Source: Planktothrix rubescens CCAP 1459/22
Lineage (GTDB): Bacteria > Cyanobacteriota > Cyanobacteriia > Cyanobacteriales > Microcoleaceae
Length of the DNA: 64,000 bases
NCBI GenBank assembly: GCA_904830895.1
Contig: LR882958.1
Coordinates: forward strand, 3,860,001-3,924,000
Direction of reading: 5' to 3'
Part shown: positions 46,071 to 56,295 of the stretch, in pieces
How positions within the stretch are numbered: position 1 is the stretch's first letter
How the letters are laid out: each line of letters opens with the position of its first letter
The notes under the pieces: generated by a model
What the model was told of the DNA's origin: nothing
Database searches by the model: none
The model's input: the letters and a program-made list of their open reading frames with translations, nothing else
Made by a program: the position numbers and the translations under genes

Positions 46071-49000
46071 TTACAAATTCTGGGTTTGATCAGAACTTTG
46101 TGAAGATTTGGTCAGATGATCCCGATGGGATGTCACAGTTTCCTTACCATTACTATGACTATTTCCATTATAATGAGATCCGTTGTCTGTATTCGGCGCG
46201 ACATTTTCTAAATTTTGGCGTTGAGAATTATGCCCCATCAAACGAGATTGGATACTGGTGGCAATCACATAAAAAACCGGAATAATATACAGACTCAAAA
46301 ATGTAGAAACAAACATTCCACCCATCACCGCCATGCCAATTGCGACCCGACTCGCGGCTCCTGCCCCCGTCGCAAAAGCCAGAGGCATTACCCCTAAAAT
46401 AGTAGATAATGCCGTCATCATAATTGGTCGAAATCGTAAGCGACAGGCTTCAATTGCCGCCTGTTGAATTGATAATCCCTGTTCTCGTAATTGATTGGCA
46501 AATTCCACAATTAAAATAGAGTTTTTTGTCGATAATCCTATCAACATAATTAACCCAATCCGACTAAAAGCATTTAACTCTAATTGTGCTATCCACAGAG
46601 CACCAAATGCTCCTAATAAAGACAGAGGAACCGCTAATAGAATAATCACCGGGTCAATATAACTTTCAAATTGGGCGGCTAAGGTCAGAAAAATAAAAAC
46701 TAAGGCGAGGGCGAAAATAAAATTAGTCGATTGACCCGCTTCTTTAAATTCTAAAGACTCCCCAGAAAAAGAGGTTCGCATTTCAGGGGGTAGAATATCT
46801 TTGGCTAAATTTTCTAAGGCATTTAAAGCGACTCCTAAACTAACTCCCTGGGCCGGACTTCCTTCTAAAGTTGCAGAACGAAAGCGATTAAAATGGTTAA
46901 TTTGAGGGGGTGTTGTCGCGGTAGAAATCGTAACTAAATTACTCAAAGCAATCATTTCTCCCTGTTGGGAACGCACATATAATTGCTTTAAATCCTCTGG
47001 ATTTGAGCGATATTTTTCCTCAGCACGAACCACAACTTCATAGCGTTGATTTCCCTGATTAAAATTAGTAATTTCCTGACCGCCAACCAAAATTTGTAAG
47101 GTTCGGGCAATATCCTGTACAGAAACTCCTAAATTTCCTGCTTGAGAACGATCTACACTAATAGTTAATTCCGGTTTATTCAATTTTAAATTAGTATCAA
47201 TATTAACTAATTCAGGTAAATCCCTAGCGCGAATTACAAAGTCTTGAGAAACTTGTGCCAATTGTTCTAAATCATTACCTTGTAAGACAAATTGTATGGG
47301 TTGACCTTGACCGCCTCCGGGTAATCCCCCTGGATTTGTAGCGAAGACTAAAGCATCAGTAATTGTTGAAAATTTACCCAATAATTTCTTCACCAAAGAT
47401 TGTTGAGATTGTTCAGGTTTCGGGCGTTCAGACCAAGGTTTTAAACGAGCAAAAGAGAATCCTGTATTAGCTTGAGATGCCCCTCGACTAGAACCTGCGA
47501 TCGCAAAATAACTGGTAATTTCCGAAACTTGACTGAAGATATTTTCAACCTGTTTAACCACTCGATTAGTATAGTTAATACTAACCCCTTCTGGAGCCGT
47601 AATCGGAGTAAAAATTCGACCTCGATCTTCACTGGGCAAAAAGCCTTGAGGTAACTGTAAAAACAACCAAACAGTTAATCCTAAACTGGCAATAAATCCT
47701 AAAATAACGACGGGTTTAGTTGCCATTAATAGCCGTAATGTCCAACCATAAATAGCCGTAGTTTTATTCAAAACCCATTCAAATAAATCCAGGGGGAAAG
47801 ATAGGATTTTCATTAATCCTTGGGGCTTAGTTTCATGACGTAGTAAACGGGCGGAAAGAGGAGGAGCTAAAGTTAAGGCAACGATACTGGAAAAAACCAC
47901 AGAAGCAGCTAAAGTTAAGGCAAATTCATTAAATAATCGTCCACTGGTTCCCCCTGCAAAGGCGACGGGAACAAATACTGCTACTAAAACAACCGTTGTG
48001 GCAATCACCGCAAATACCACCTCTCCAACGGCCGCGTATGTCGCTGGAAAGGCATCTAGCCGTTTTTCTTCCATATAACGGATGATATTTTCTAAGACCA
48101 CAATCGTATCATCTACGACTAAACCCGTGGCTAAAGTTAAGGCAAATAGTGTTAAGGTATTAATCGAAAATCCCATAAAAAACATCACACTAAATGCCCC
48201 AATTAAAGAAATGGGAATCGTAATGGCTGGAATTAAAGTGGCTCTCCAATTTCTCAAGAATAAAAAGATAATTAAAACCACCAGTCCAATCGAAATTAAC
48301 AGACTGATCCAAACTTCTTCAATCGCAAGTTCTACAAACTCAGAATAATCTACCGCAATTTCATAGCTGAGTCCTTCAGGAAAACTTTTTTTGAGTTCCG
48401 CTAATTTAGCTTTAATTCCGTGGGCAACTTCAATTAAATTCGCATCGGCAAGTTTACTAATTCCTAATCCCACCGCAGGATTTCCATTGAAACGGGCAAT
48501 TACCCGATCATCTTTTGCCCCAATTTCTGCCCTTCCAATATCTCTAATTTTAACTTGCGAGCCATTATCATTACGCTTAATAATTAAGTCTTCATAATCT
48601 TGGGGAGTTTCCAGTCTTCCCAAAGTTCTTACGGGATATTCTGTTTCTTTTCCTTCAATTCGACCACTGGGAATTTCAATATTTTGTCGTCTTAGGGCTT
48701 GTTCAACATCTAAAGCGGTAATTTGACGGGCTGCCATTTTCAGGGTATCTAACCATAATCGCATGGCATAACGGCGTTCTCCTGAAATAGAAACACTATT
48801 AACACCATCAACAGTTTCTAAAGAATTTTTAATATAAAGATCTGCGTAATTACTTAACTCTAAAGCTGATAAAGTTTGACTAAAAAAGGCGATCCATAAA
48901 ATTCGTTCATCATCTCCAGATCGTTTTTCTACTACTGGAATATCAACATCATCGGGTAATCTTCCTGCCCCTCTAGCCACCCGACTTCTAACTTCTTGGG

Positions 49001-49310
49001 CGGCTACTTCTAAATCTCGATTTAATTGAAATTGAACAGAAATAGAACTGCTACCTTCTCGACTACTGGAAGTTAAGGTTTTAATCCCAGCAATACCGTT
49101 AATTTGTGCTTCTAAAATCTCCGTAACTTCTGTTTCTACTACTTGGGGACTCGCCCCCGGATAGCTGGTTGTCACCGTAACAATAGGCGGATCAATTTTA
49201 GGATATTCTTGCACCGGAAGCCGAGTAAAACCGACCATTCCTAAAATAATAATTAGCAATGAACAAACCGAAGCAAAAACAGGTCTTTTAATGAAAAAAT
49301 GAGTAAACAT
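46071..49310 (-). CDS. RND efflux pump inner-membrane transporter (HAE1 type)
   Basis: A 1079-residue AcrB-like protein. It begins with FFIKRPVFASVCSLLIIILG, has the proton-relay Asp pair in LATGLVVDDTIVVLENI, large periplasmic loops and the second-half helices. The C-terminal tail is His/Asn/Ser-rich and hydrophilic. It works with the adaptor encoded upstream and an outer-membrane TolC-like channel, not in the window, to pump out hydrophobic compounds. The substrate cannot be inferred. Confidence 0.95.
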   Translation of the reverse strand: MFTHFFIKRPVFASVCSLLIIILGMVGFTRLPVQEYPKIDPPIVTVTTSYPGASPQVVETEVTEILEAQINGIAGIKTLTSSSREGSSSISVQFQLNRDLEVAAQEVRSRVARGAGRLPDDVDIPVVEKRSGDDERILWIAFFSQTLSALELSNYADLYIKNSLETVDGVNSVSISGERRYAMRLWLDTLKMAARQITALDVEQALRRQNIEIPSGRIEGKETEYPVRTLGRLETPQDYEDLIIKRNDNGSQVKIRDIGRAEIGAKDDRVIARFNGNPAVGLGISKLADANLIEVAHGIKAKLAELKKSFPEGLSYEIAVDYSEFVELAIEEVWISLLISIGLVVLIIFLFLRNWRATLIPAITIPISLIGAFSVMFFMGFSINTLTLFALTLATGLVVDDTIVVLENIIRYMEEKRLDAFPATYAAVGEVVFAVIATTVVLVAVFVPVAFAGGTSGRLFNEFALTLAASVVFSSIVALTLAPPLSARLLRHETKPQGLMKILSFPLDLFEWVLNKTTAIYGWTLRLLMATKPVVILGFIASLGLTVWLFLQLPQGFLPSEDRGRIFTPITAPEGVSINYTNRVVKQVENIFSQVSEITSYFAIAGSSRGASQANTGFSFARLKPWSERPKPEQSQQSLVKKLLGKFSTITDALVFATNPGGLPGGGQGQPIQFVLQGNDLEQLAQVSQDFVIRARDLPELVNIDTNLKLNKPELTISVDRSQAGNLGVSVQDIARTLQILVGGQEITNFNQGNQRYEVVVRAEEKYRSNPEDLKQLYVRSQQGEMIALSNLVTISTATTPPQINHFNRFRSATLEGSPAQGVSLGVALNALENLAKDILPPEMRTSFSGESLEFKEAGQSTNFIFALALVFIFLTLAAQFESYIDPVIILLAVPLSLLGAFGALWIAQLELNAFSRIGLIMLIGLSTKNSILIVEFANQLREQGLSIQQAAIEACRLRFRPIMMTALSTILGVMPLAFATGAGAASRVAIGMAVMGGMFVSTFLSLYIIPVFYVIATSIQSRLMGHNSQRQNLENVAPNTDNGSHYNGNSHSNGKETVTSHRDHLTKSSQSSDQTQNL

Positions 49311-49325
49311 ATTAAATTAATAATT

Positions 49326-49346
49326 GTAGTAAGCCCTTCAGGGCTT
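49326..49346. repeat. GTAGTAAG palindromic repeat inside RND operon
   Basis: GTAGTAAGCCCTTCAGGGCTT lies in the 59-base gap between the adaptor and transporter genes (21 bases; stem AAGCCCT/AGGGCTT). It is the same family as 40576 with one substitution that is matched on the other arm. Confidence 0.75.
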
Positions 49347-49369
49347 CAATCCCCAGTAAATATCCCAAT

Positions 49370-50965
49370 TTAACGTTTACCCTTGGAACTCTGATCAGAA
49401 TTAGCAGGTAAAATATTAATCGCGGCACCATCGGATAGTTTTTGTGTACCAGAAATAATCAATTTCTGTCCGGGTCTAAGTCCTTCTAAAATTTCCGCCC
49501 GATCATCTTGAATTAAACCTAATTTAATCGGTTGTTTTTTAGCAGTTAATTTTTCTTCCCCTTCCGCAATAAATACAAATCGCTGATCACCTTGAAATTT
49601 AACAGCAGTCATCGGAATTACCACAGCATTTAGTTTTTGTTTCCAAACTACTTCAGCCCGCACAAATTGACCATCTTTAAATAATCCTTGACTATTATCA
49701 AAACTAGCCTTTGCTAAAATAGTTTGGGAGTCTTGATTTACCGAAGGAGAGATAAAACTAATTCGTCCTGTTCCTAATATTTTACCTTGAGGATCAACCA
49801 TTTGTACCGATAATCCTAACTTTAAATCCTCTTTACGTTCTAAGGCTATTGGTAAACGCAATTCTAACTGATCATTCGCGGTTAAACGGGTGAGGATATC
49901 TCCTTTACTAACATAATCTCCAACTTTAATTCCCACATCGCCAACTACTCCGGTAAACGGTGCTAAAACGGCTGTTTCTTGTAAATCTAATTCAATATTG
50001 CGAACCTGAGCAGCCGCTTCAGCAACCTGGGCTTCCGCCTGTTGAATTTCTTGAATTCGAGTGCCATTTTCTAATTGGTTTAAAGCCTGTTTTTCCTGTT
50101 CAACAACGGCTTTACGGAGATTAATTTCTGATTGTCGATTTTTTTGTAATTGTTCTAAACGGCGTTTAGCCGCTTGTAAATTTGCATTAGCACTGTTTTT
50201 TTGAGCGGATAAAGCATCAAATTGATCTTGAGAAATTGCCCCTGATTCGCTTAAATCTTTAAAGCGATTTACCCGATTTTGAGCTAATTCAGCATCGGCT
50301 TGAATCGAATCAATTTGAGATGTGGCTTGATTAATTTCTGCTAATAAACTCCCCGATTCGGCATCAGCTAATCTGGCTTTTGCTTCGGCTAATTTTGCCC
50401 TTCCCTGAGCAATTTCTTCAGGACGACTTCCGGCTTGTAATTCTGATAAACGAGCCTGAGTTCTAACTAAATTAGCTTTAGCTTGATTTAAACTCGATTC
50501 TACACTATCACTTTTGAGGCGAGCGATCGTTTCTTCCTGTTGAATCACTTGCCCCGAACGCACTAAAATCTGAGTAATTCTACCTTCGATTTCTGGCTTA
50601 ATATCTACCGCCCGTTGTGCCTCTAATGTGCCTACAAAATCAGAGGTTTCTTCAAATTTAAAAGTTTCTACCGCAGCGATTTTAACTGTATTTCCCCTCG
50701 GCTTATTAGCTTTTTCTGACTTTGGATTATCCTCATTTTTAGGCGTGCTTTGCCACCATTGTCCTCCAACAAAACCAATCCCCAATGCCATTGAAATAAT
50801 AAGTAGAATTTGGAACCATCCCGTTTTAGAATTTGATGGTTGTGGGGTAATTTTTATGGGTAAAGATTCAGCAAGAAAATCAGTTTTTTCTCGGTAGTTT
50901 TCTTGCTGAATCCATTCTTGATCCTGTTTTTTCACGTTAGATTTTGGGGATTGCAAATTAGACAT
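49370..50965 (-). CDS. RND efflux periplasmic adaptor (membrane fusion protein)
   Basis: A 531-residue HlyD/AcrA-like protein. A single membrane helix (FQILLIISMALGIGFVGG) at about residues 50-70 anchors it. Lipoyl half-motifs (VEGRITQILVRSGQVIQ and APFTGVVGDVGIKVGDYVS) flank a long coiled coil rich in Ala, Gln and Glu, followed by beta-barrel domains. The N-terminal 48 residues are cytoplasmic and polar. It is the first gene of the pump operon. Confidence 0.93.
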   Translation of the reverse strand: MSNLQSPKSNVKKQDQEWIQQENYREKTDFLAESLPIKITPQPSNSKTGWFQILLIISMALGIGFVGGQWWQSTPKNEDNPKSEKANKPRGNTVKIAAVETFKFEETSDFVGTLEAQRAVDIKPEIEGRITQILVRSGQVIQQEETIARLKSDSVESSLNQAKANLVRTQARLSELQAGSRPEEIAQGRAKLAEAKARLADAESGSLLAEINQATSQIDSIQADAELAQNRVNRFKDLSESGAISQDQFDALSAQKNSANANLQAAKRRLEQLQKNRQSEINLRKAVVEQEKQALNQLENGTRIQEIQQAEAQVAEAAAQVRNIELDLQETAVLAPFTGVVGDVGIKVGDYVSKGDILTRLTANDQLELRLPIALERKEDLKLGLSVQMVDPQGKILGTGRISFISPSVNQDSQTILAKASFDNSQGLFKDGQFVRAEVVWKQKLNAVVIPMTAVKFQGDQRFVFIAEGEEKLTAKKQPIKLGLIQDDRAEILEGLRPGQKLIISGTQKLSDGAAINILPANSDQSSKGKR

Positions 50966-51458
50966 GGTTCAGCCAAAATTAAGGTCATTTTTATCAGAGT
51001 AAAATAGCGATCAAATTGAGACTAAATTAGAGTTTAATCTAAAGCTACAATATATTAAGATCGGTCTATATCTTTCTCGAGATAGATTAGGATTGTCATA
51101 TTTAGAAACCTTTTCACCATCGGTAACTGAATATCTTACTACATAATACTGAAAAAAGATGGGGTCAACGTAGGTACGGAGTTGACCTGTCTTTCATACC
51201 ACCGCTCACCTGGGTACAGGTAGATCGGGGGACTTCCCGGCGGTGTAAGTTAAATGGTTTTTATTGTAAACTATTGTTTTTGGACAATAGGATTATATTT
51301 GAGTTTAGCATCTTTGCGCCTAAGTCCTACGTCTGAACCGTTAGGGCAGCGGTTGTTGAGTTGAGGTAATGTTAGTTTCCGATCAAGTCGAATTCACCCC
51401 TAAATTCTTTCAAAGTAAAGAGGTAAAATAAGGATCGAACAAGTATCTAAGATGAAAA
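50966..51458. other. intergenic region upstream of cobO and the RND operon
   Basis: About 490 bases between divergent genes. It contains the IS-derived fragment at 51087-51253. The 200 bases before cobO hold no cobalamin riboswitch that I can recognise. Confidence 0.6.
51087..51253 (-). mobile_element. internally deleted derivative of the TnpB element
   Basis: Positions 51087-51124 match an internal part of tnpB (57546-57584, for example TATTTAGAAAC and TTTTCACCATC). From 51127 to 51253 the sequence matches the left end of the element at 58175-58299, including CTTACTACATAATACTGAAA and GACTTCCCGGCGGTGTAAGT. Most of the transposon is therefore missing. It is a relic or a non-autonomous derivative next to the RND operon promoter. 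Confidence 0.8.
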
Positions 51459-52088
51459 ATGGAAACTAACACAACGAGCGAATTCAGTCTCACCGCCGAA
51501 CAACACCGTTTAAAAATGCAACGGCGCAAGGAAGTTCAGGATCAACGAGTAGCCGAACGGAATCAAACTAAAGGATTAATTATTGTTAATACTGGAAACG
51601 GAAAGGGAAAAACCACTGCCGCTTTAGGGATGGTGTTAAGGTCTTTGGGTCATGGCTATCGGGTCGCTATTATTCAGTTTATTAAAGGTGCTTGGGAACC
51701 CGCAGAAAAGGCGGTTTTTAGTAAATGGCCGGAACAATTAGAATTTCATGCGTTAGGGGAGGGATTTACTTGGGAAACTCAAGACCGAGATCGAGATATT
51801 GAAAAAACCCGGGAGGCTTGGAATTTAGCCCTAACTTTTATTGGAAATTCTGAGTTTAAATTGATTTTACTGGATGAAATTAATATTGCTATAAAACTAG
51901 GTTATTTACCCGTTGAAGAAGTTCTCGCTGGACTTGAAAAAAAAGCTGAGGATACCCATATTATTTTAACAGGTCGAGGTGCTCCCCAGGCTTTAATTGA
52001 ACAAGCAGATCTGGTGACAGAAATGTCTTTAATTAAACATCCTTTTCGAGAACAAGGTATTAAGGCTCAACCCGGAATAGAATTTTAA
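51459..52088 (+). CDS. cobO: cob(I)yrinic acid a,c-diamide adenosyltransferase
   Basis: A 209-residue CobO/BtuR enzyme. The P-loop is IIVNTGNGKGKTTAALGM, followed by VAIIQFIKGAW and LDEINIAIKLGYL, then ILTGRGAPQALIEQADLVTEM. It adds the adenosyl group to corrinoids. It stands alone here, divergent from the RND operon. Confidence 0.96.
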   Translation: METNTTSEFSLTAEQHRLKMQRRKEVQDQRVAERNQTKGLIIVNTGNGKGKTTAALGMVLRSLGHGYRVAIIQFIKGAWEPAEKAVFSKWPEQLEFHALGEGFTWETQDRDRDIEKTREAWNLALTFIGNSEFKLILLDEINIAIKLGYLPVEEVLAGLEKKAEDTHIILTGRGAPQALIEQADLVTEMSLIKHPFREQGIKAQPGIEF

Positions 52089-52170
52089 ATATCTATTTAA
52101 TATTGCTTGAATTAGTTTCATTCCTAGGGGCGGGTTTATCTCAATTGAGATAATTAAGAAAGATTTGATT

Positions 52171-52191
52171 GAGTCCTGAAGGACTCACTAC
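52171..52191. repeat. GTAGTGAG palindromic repeat overlapping the aat stop codon
   Basis: On the minus strand it reads GTAGTGAGTCCTTCAGGACTC. The TAG stop codon of aat (52188-52190) lies within GTAG, so the repeat supplies the end of the gene. Confidence 0.75.
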
Positions 52192-52775
52192 TTGAGAGAG
52201 CAGGGTTGATTGATTGCTTTTTTTAAGATAGTTTTGTACTCTTTATTTTTAATAATATAAGAGCCAAATCTTTCTAGGTGAGGGTTATTCATTTGAGCAT
52301 CAAATAAAATAAACTCTTTCTGTCTTAACCGTTCAACTAACTTTACCATTGCTACCTTGGAACCATCGGGGATTCTAAAAAACATGGATTCCCCAATGAA
52401 AGCTCCACCAATCACAATTCCTAAGATGCCTCCGGCTAATTCATCTCCTTGCCAAGTTTCAAAACTATAGGCAAATCCAGCTTCGTTTAAGGCATGATAA
52501 ATTTCTTTTAATTCTGAAGAAATCCAAGTTTCTTCTCGATTTGCACAACCTTCTACAACGCTAGTAAAATCTCGATTAATGGCGACGGTAAACCGATTTT
52601 GATTCAAAACCCGTTGCAAAGAACTGGGATAGCGAAATCGTTGATCGAGGGGAATTAGGGCCCGTTCTCGACTAGAATACCATTCCAAGCTATGTTCCCC
52701 GTCATTTGCCATCAAAAAGTATCCTACTGCATACCCTTGGATAATTGCGTTGACATCATATTGCATAGGTGACAA
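52188..52775 (-). CDS. aat: leucyl/phenylalanyl-tRNA-protein transferase
   Basis: A 195-residue Aat enzyme. QGYAVGYFLMAN, LEWYSSRERALIPL, TWISSELKEIYHALNEAG, SFETWQGDELAGGILGIVIGGAFIGESMFF and HLERFGSY are characteristic. It adds Leu or Phe to N-terminal basic residues and so marks proteins for degradation by the Clp system. The start may be GTG 52775 or ATG 52766. Its stop lies in a palindromic repeat. Confidence 0.93.
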   Translation of the reverse strand: MSPMQYDVNAIIQGYAVGYFLMANDGEHSLEWYSSRERALIPLDQRFRYPSSLQRVLNQNRFTVAINRDFTSVVEGCANREETWISSELKEIYHALNEAGFAYSFETWQGDELAGGILGIVIGGAFIGESMFFRIPDGSKVAMVKLVERLRQKEFILFDAQMNNPHLERFGSYIIKNKEYKTILKKAINQPCSLK

Positions 52776-52821
52776 ACTTTGCTATACTTTGGTTAATATA
52801 CTAAGGAGTATTGTCTCATCT

Positions 52822-53241
52822 ATGCTAAATCTTAACTCATCTTTTATGTTAGAGAGTACCTTAACAAAACTTCTCAATAAAACCGAGAAAACCTGGGGTT
52901 ATCTCCAAGTCTATCATAGGGGAGAATTATATTATCTCACCATCCCCGGATACGGAGATGATATTCTAAAATTTAAAGGTAATGATTCCACCTATTCCTA
53001 TCAATTATATTGGTATAAACGTCCCAATCCTTCAGTTTTTGTAGAGGCAAAAACCGAAAAAACCTATAGGAAAGAAACAAAGACCTACGACAAAGCTAAG
53101 AGTTTTCAGGTTTGTTTTAAAAGAGAAGCTAATTCCATTGAATCCTCAATTAATCGGTTATTTGCCGAATTAATTAAAAACAAAATATCAGAGGAATATA
53201 AAGGTAAAGATTCTCCGATTATTACCCTAATTCAAGACTAG
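52822..53241 (+). CDS. hypothetical protein
   Basis: A 139-residue protein I do not recognise. It is basic and Tyr-rich (GYLQVYHRGELYYLTIPGYGDDILKF, YQLYWYKRPNPSVFVEAK). It has no signal peptide or membrane segment. AAGGAG lies 14 bases before ATG 52822, a little far. The longer open frame from 52750 would overlap the divergent aat start and is less likely. Confidence 0.55.
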   Translation: MLNLNSSFMLESTLTKLLNKTEKTWGYLQVYHRGELYYLTIPGYGDDILKFKGNDSTYSYQLYWYKRPNPSVFVEAKTEKTYRKETKTYDKAKSFQVCFKREANSIESSINRLFAELIKNKISEEYKGKDSPIITLIQD

Positions 53242-53290
53242 AACCATCAAATGTTATAGTCAAAAGTCAACCGTGAATATTTAACCGGAT

Positions 53291-53644
53291 ATGAATGAAC
53301 CCATTGCACCCATAACCTTACCCCCTAGTGAGAATTTGCAACAGGAAGGAGAATGGTTAAAACAAACCTTAAATCGTTGGTTGGATGAACAATTTATCCC
53401 TGAATCTGTGAATGAAACTATTGCACAGCGTGTCGCTCAAATTTATGTTCGTCAACGAATGGAAGGGGAAAATGATGTGGGTTCTTTGGTGCTGGCGATT
53501 GTGACTGAAATGGAATCTTTTGATTTTTCTAAAAGTTTTTTTGGAGAATTTGCGATCGCTAATGCGGTCAGCGATTTGTTATTAGATAGCTTAGGAATTG
53601 AACGCTGTTGTGGACGCTCAATATTCCCAGACTCTCTGACTTAG
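53291..53644 (+). CDS. hypothetical protein, helical
   Basis: A 117-residue protein of mostly alpha-helical character (QQEGEWLKQTLNRWLDEQFI, NETIAQRVAQIYVRQRMEGE, ANAVSDLLLDSLGIERCCGRS). It looks like a conserved small cyanobacterial protein, but I cannot name a family. It is transcribed toward a minus-strand ORF with which it is nearly end to end. Confidence 0.65.
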   Translation: MNEPIAPITLPPSENLQQEGEWLKQTLNRWLDEQFIPESVNETIAQRVAQIYVRQRMEGENDVGSLVLAIVTEMESFDFSKSFFGEFAIANAVSDLLLDSLGIERCCGRSIFPDSLT

Positions 53645-53645
53645 T

Positions 53646-53903
53646 TTAACGACAAGCACCATGTCCTTCCATAGAATGACCGAAAATTCCTGTTTTATGG
53701 GGGATGACGGGAAAATTTTGGATATCTGCTTGAATTGTAAAGTTTTCTGACCTACAGATTAATCCCAAAAGGTAGTAAAGTACGGGAAGAGGGTGAGATT
53801 GAGCTTGGGGTGGTTGACAGACGAAAGATCCCATCTCGCTATGACAACTTGCAGTAAAAATGGCGATAGAACCAGACTTTACCACCAAAGCATAAACTTT
53901 CAC
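53646..53903 (-). CDS. small hypothetical protein
   Basis: An 85-residue ORF with natural-looking composition: VYALVVKSGSIAIFTASCH, PPQAQSHPLPVLYYLLGLICRS, FPVIPHKTGIFGHSMEG. It fits exactly between two other genes and ends two bases from the convergent neighbour. I know no family for it. It could be a real small gene or a chance ORF. Confidence 0.45.
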   Translation of the reverse strand: MKVYALVVKSGSIAIFTASCHSEMGSFVCQPPQAQSHPLPVLYYLLGLICRSENFTIQADIQNFPVIPHKTGIFGHSMEGHGACR

Positions 53904-54049
53904 AGATTAGATTCCAAGCAGAAATCCTCTGTAAACTTTCAATTTCTCAACTTATTTTATCAATCGGAAAAGCGATCTCTGGTTTTCCGTAATCTCCTTT
54001 TAATATCTTGTAGACTCCTTTTAATTAAACCTTAAAATCTTTTTCAATC

Positions 54050-54691
54050 ATGATTAATCCAAATTTTGTTAAACACCAAAATTTTGTTAAACACCAAATT
54101 GGCATTAAGTTTTTTACTCATCAAGAGTTATTGGAAATTGCCTTAACTCATCCTGATGCTATTGTAGAAAACCTGGATTTAACGCCCAAGGAAAGGAAAC
54201 TCAGAACCCTAGAATATTGGGGTATTACTCATTTAGGTTCTAACTTATTTAGCCAAATGGTGAGTGATTATTTATATCTGCACTATTCCCATTTAGGAGA
54301 AGCAACCCGGACGCTTTTAAAAAGTGATTTAGTTAGTCCCATAATTTTAGCAAAATTAGCGTTAAAAATCAAGATCGATCAAGGCAGTGATTTGGGAAAA
54401 AACTATCCTTTCAAACCGGAGTTTGAACAACAAAAAATATTATCAGAAATGTTTGAAGCATTAGTTGGTGCAGTTTATTTAGAGTGGGATCGAGATTTTG
54501 AGAAAACCTATAATTGGTTAGTGAATCAATTTATTGCTAAGGTTGTCAATCAAATTATGATGGATTTATTTCTTGAATTTGTACCAAAGGCGGATTGGGA
54601 TGCTAATTTTTATCCTTGGTTTGGTTCCAATCATTTAACCTGTCCTTCTCAAAAATCCACATCGCAATTAACCTGTATTTTCTGCTCCTAA
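54050..54691 (+). CDS. RNase III-like domain protein with degenerate active site
   Basis: A 213-residue protein. The order of elements follows RNase III: FFTHQELLEIALTHPDA, then LRTLEYWGITHLGSNLFSQMVSDYLY in place of the RLEFLGDAVL signature, then KILSEMFEALVGAVYLEWD. The second site keeps Glu in FEAL, but the Asp of the signature loop is replaced, so cleavage is doubtful. No dsRNA-binding domain follows. The N terminus has a perfect six-residue duplication (NFVKHQ twice). It may bind RNA without cutting it. Confidence 0.7.
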   Translation: MINPNFVKHQNFVKHQIGIKFFTHQELLEIALTHPDAIVENLDLTPKERKLRTLEYWGITHLGSNLFSQMVSDYLYLHYSHLGEATRTLLKSDLVSPIILAKLALKIKIDQGSDLGKNYPFKPEFEQQKILSEMFEALVGAVYLEWDRDFEKTYNWLVNQFIAKVVNQIMMDLFLEFVPKADWDANFYPWFGSNHLTCPSQKSTSQLTCIFCS

Positions 54692-54813
54692 AATTATCAA
54701 TTTGTCAAAATTAATCTTTAAAATAATGGGGTAAGTTGAGAATATTCAGAACAAAATAGCTAATTTTAAAAGCCATCTAAATATTTGACAACTACCCCAT
54801 AAAAATATCTTTT

Positions 54814-55938
<1,125 letters not shown>

Positions 55939-55950
55939 TTAAGGGATAAT

Positions 55951-56200
55951 ATGAACTCTAATTCTTCCACTTTAGAATCAGTTGCCCGTTTTTTCAACTT
56001 TCGAGAACTTCAGACTAATTTTAGGATTGAAATTATAGCTGGGGTCACGACTTTTATGACTATGGCTTATATTTTAATTGTCAATCTTGCTATTTTATCC
56101 TGTGATTAAATCCTGTCAAGGTAAGTTTCATGAAACCAATATTGCTATGTGGATTTTAGCGGTTATTTTTGTTTTGAAGTTTGTGTTTGTGGGAAAATAA
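55951..56200 (+). pseudogene. NCS2/AzgA-type purine permease, internally deleted remnant
   Basis: The 5' piece encodes MNSNSSTLESVARFFNF and RELQTNFRIEIIAGVTTFMT, the typical start of AzgA/PbuG permeases. After about 50 residues the frame ends (GAT TAA). In the next frame an overlapping piece encodes YPVIKSCQGKF, HETNIAMWILAVIFVLKFVF and stops at 56198-56200, which is the end of the same family. About 350 internal residues are missing, so this is a dead gene with both ends left. Confidence 0.8.
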
Positions 56201-56295
56201 GCATGGGGTATGGCGTGAAGATTGAGAATTTGACAATTTGAAGTAAACACAAAGGCACTAAGACACAAAGAAATGCAGCAGGATATCAGGGGGAT

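Noticed and set aside
45995-46285. Plus-strand ORF of 96 codons overlapping the end of the RND gene
   Set aside because: It is antisense to a clear RND transporter, has no family resemblance and no ribosome-binding site.
51255-51458. Cobalamin riboswitch before cobO
   Set aside because: I looked for the B12-box pattern and the expected long conserved core and could not find either.
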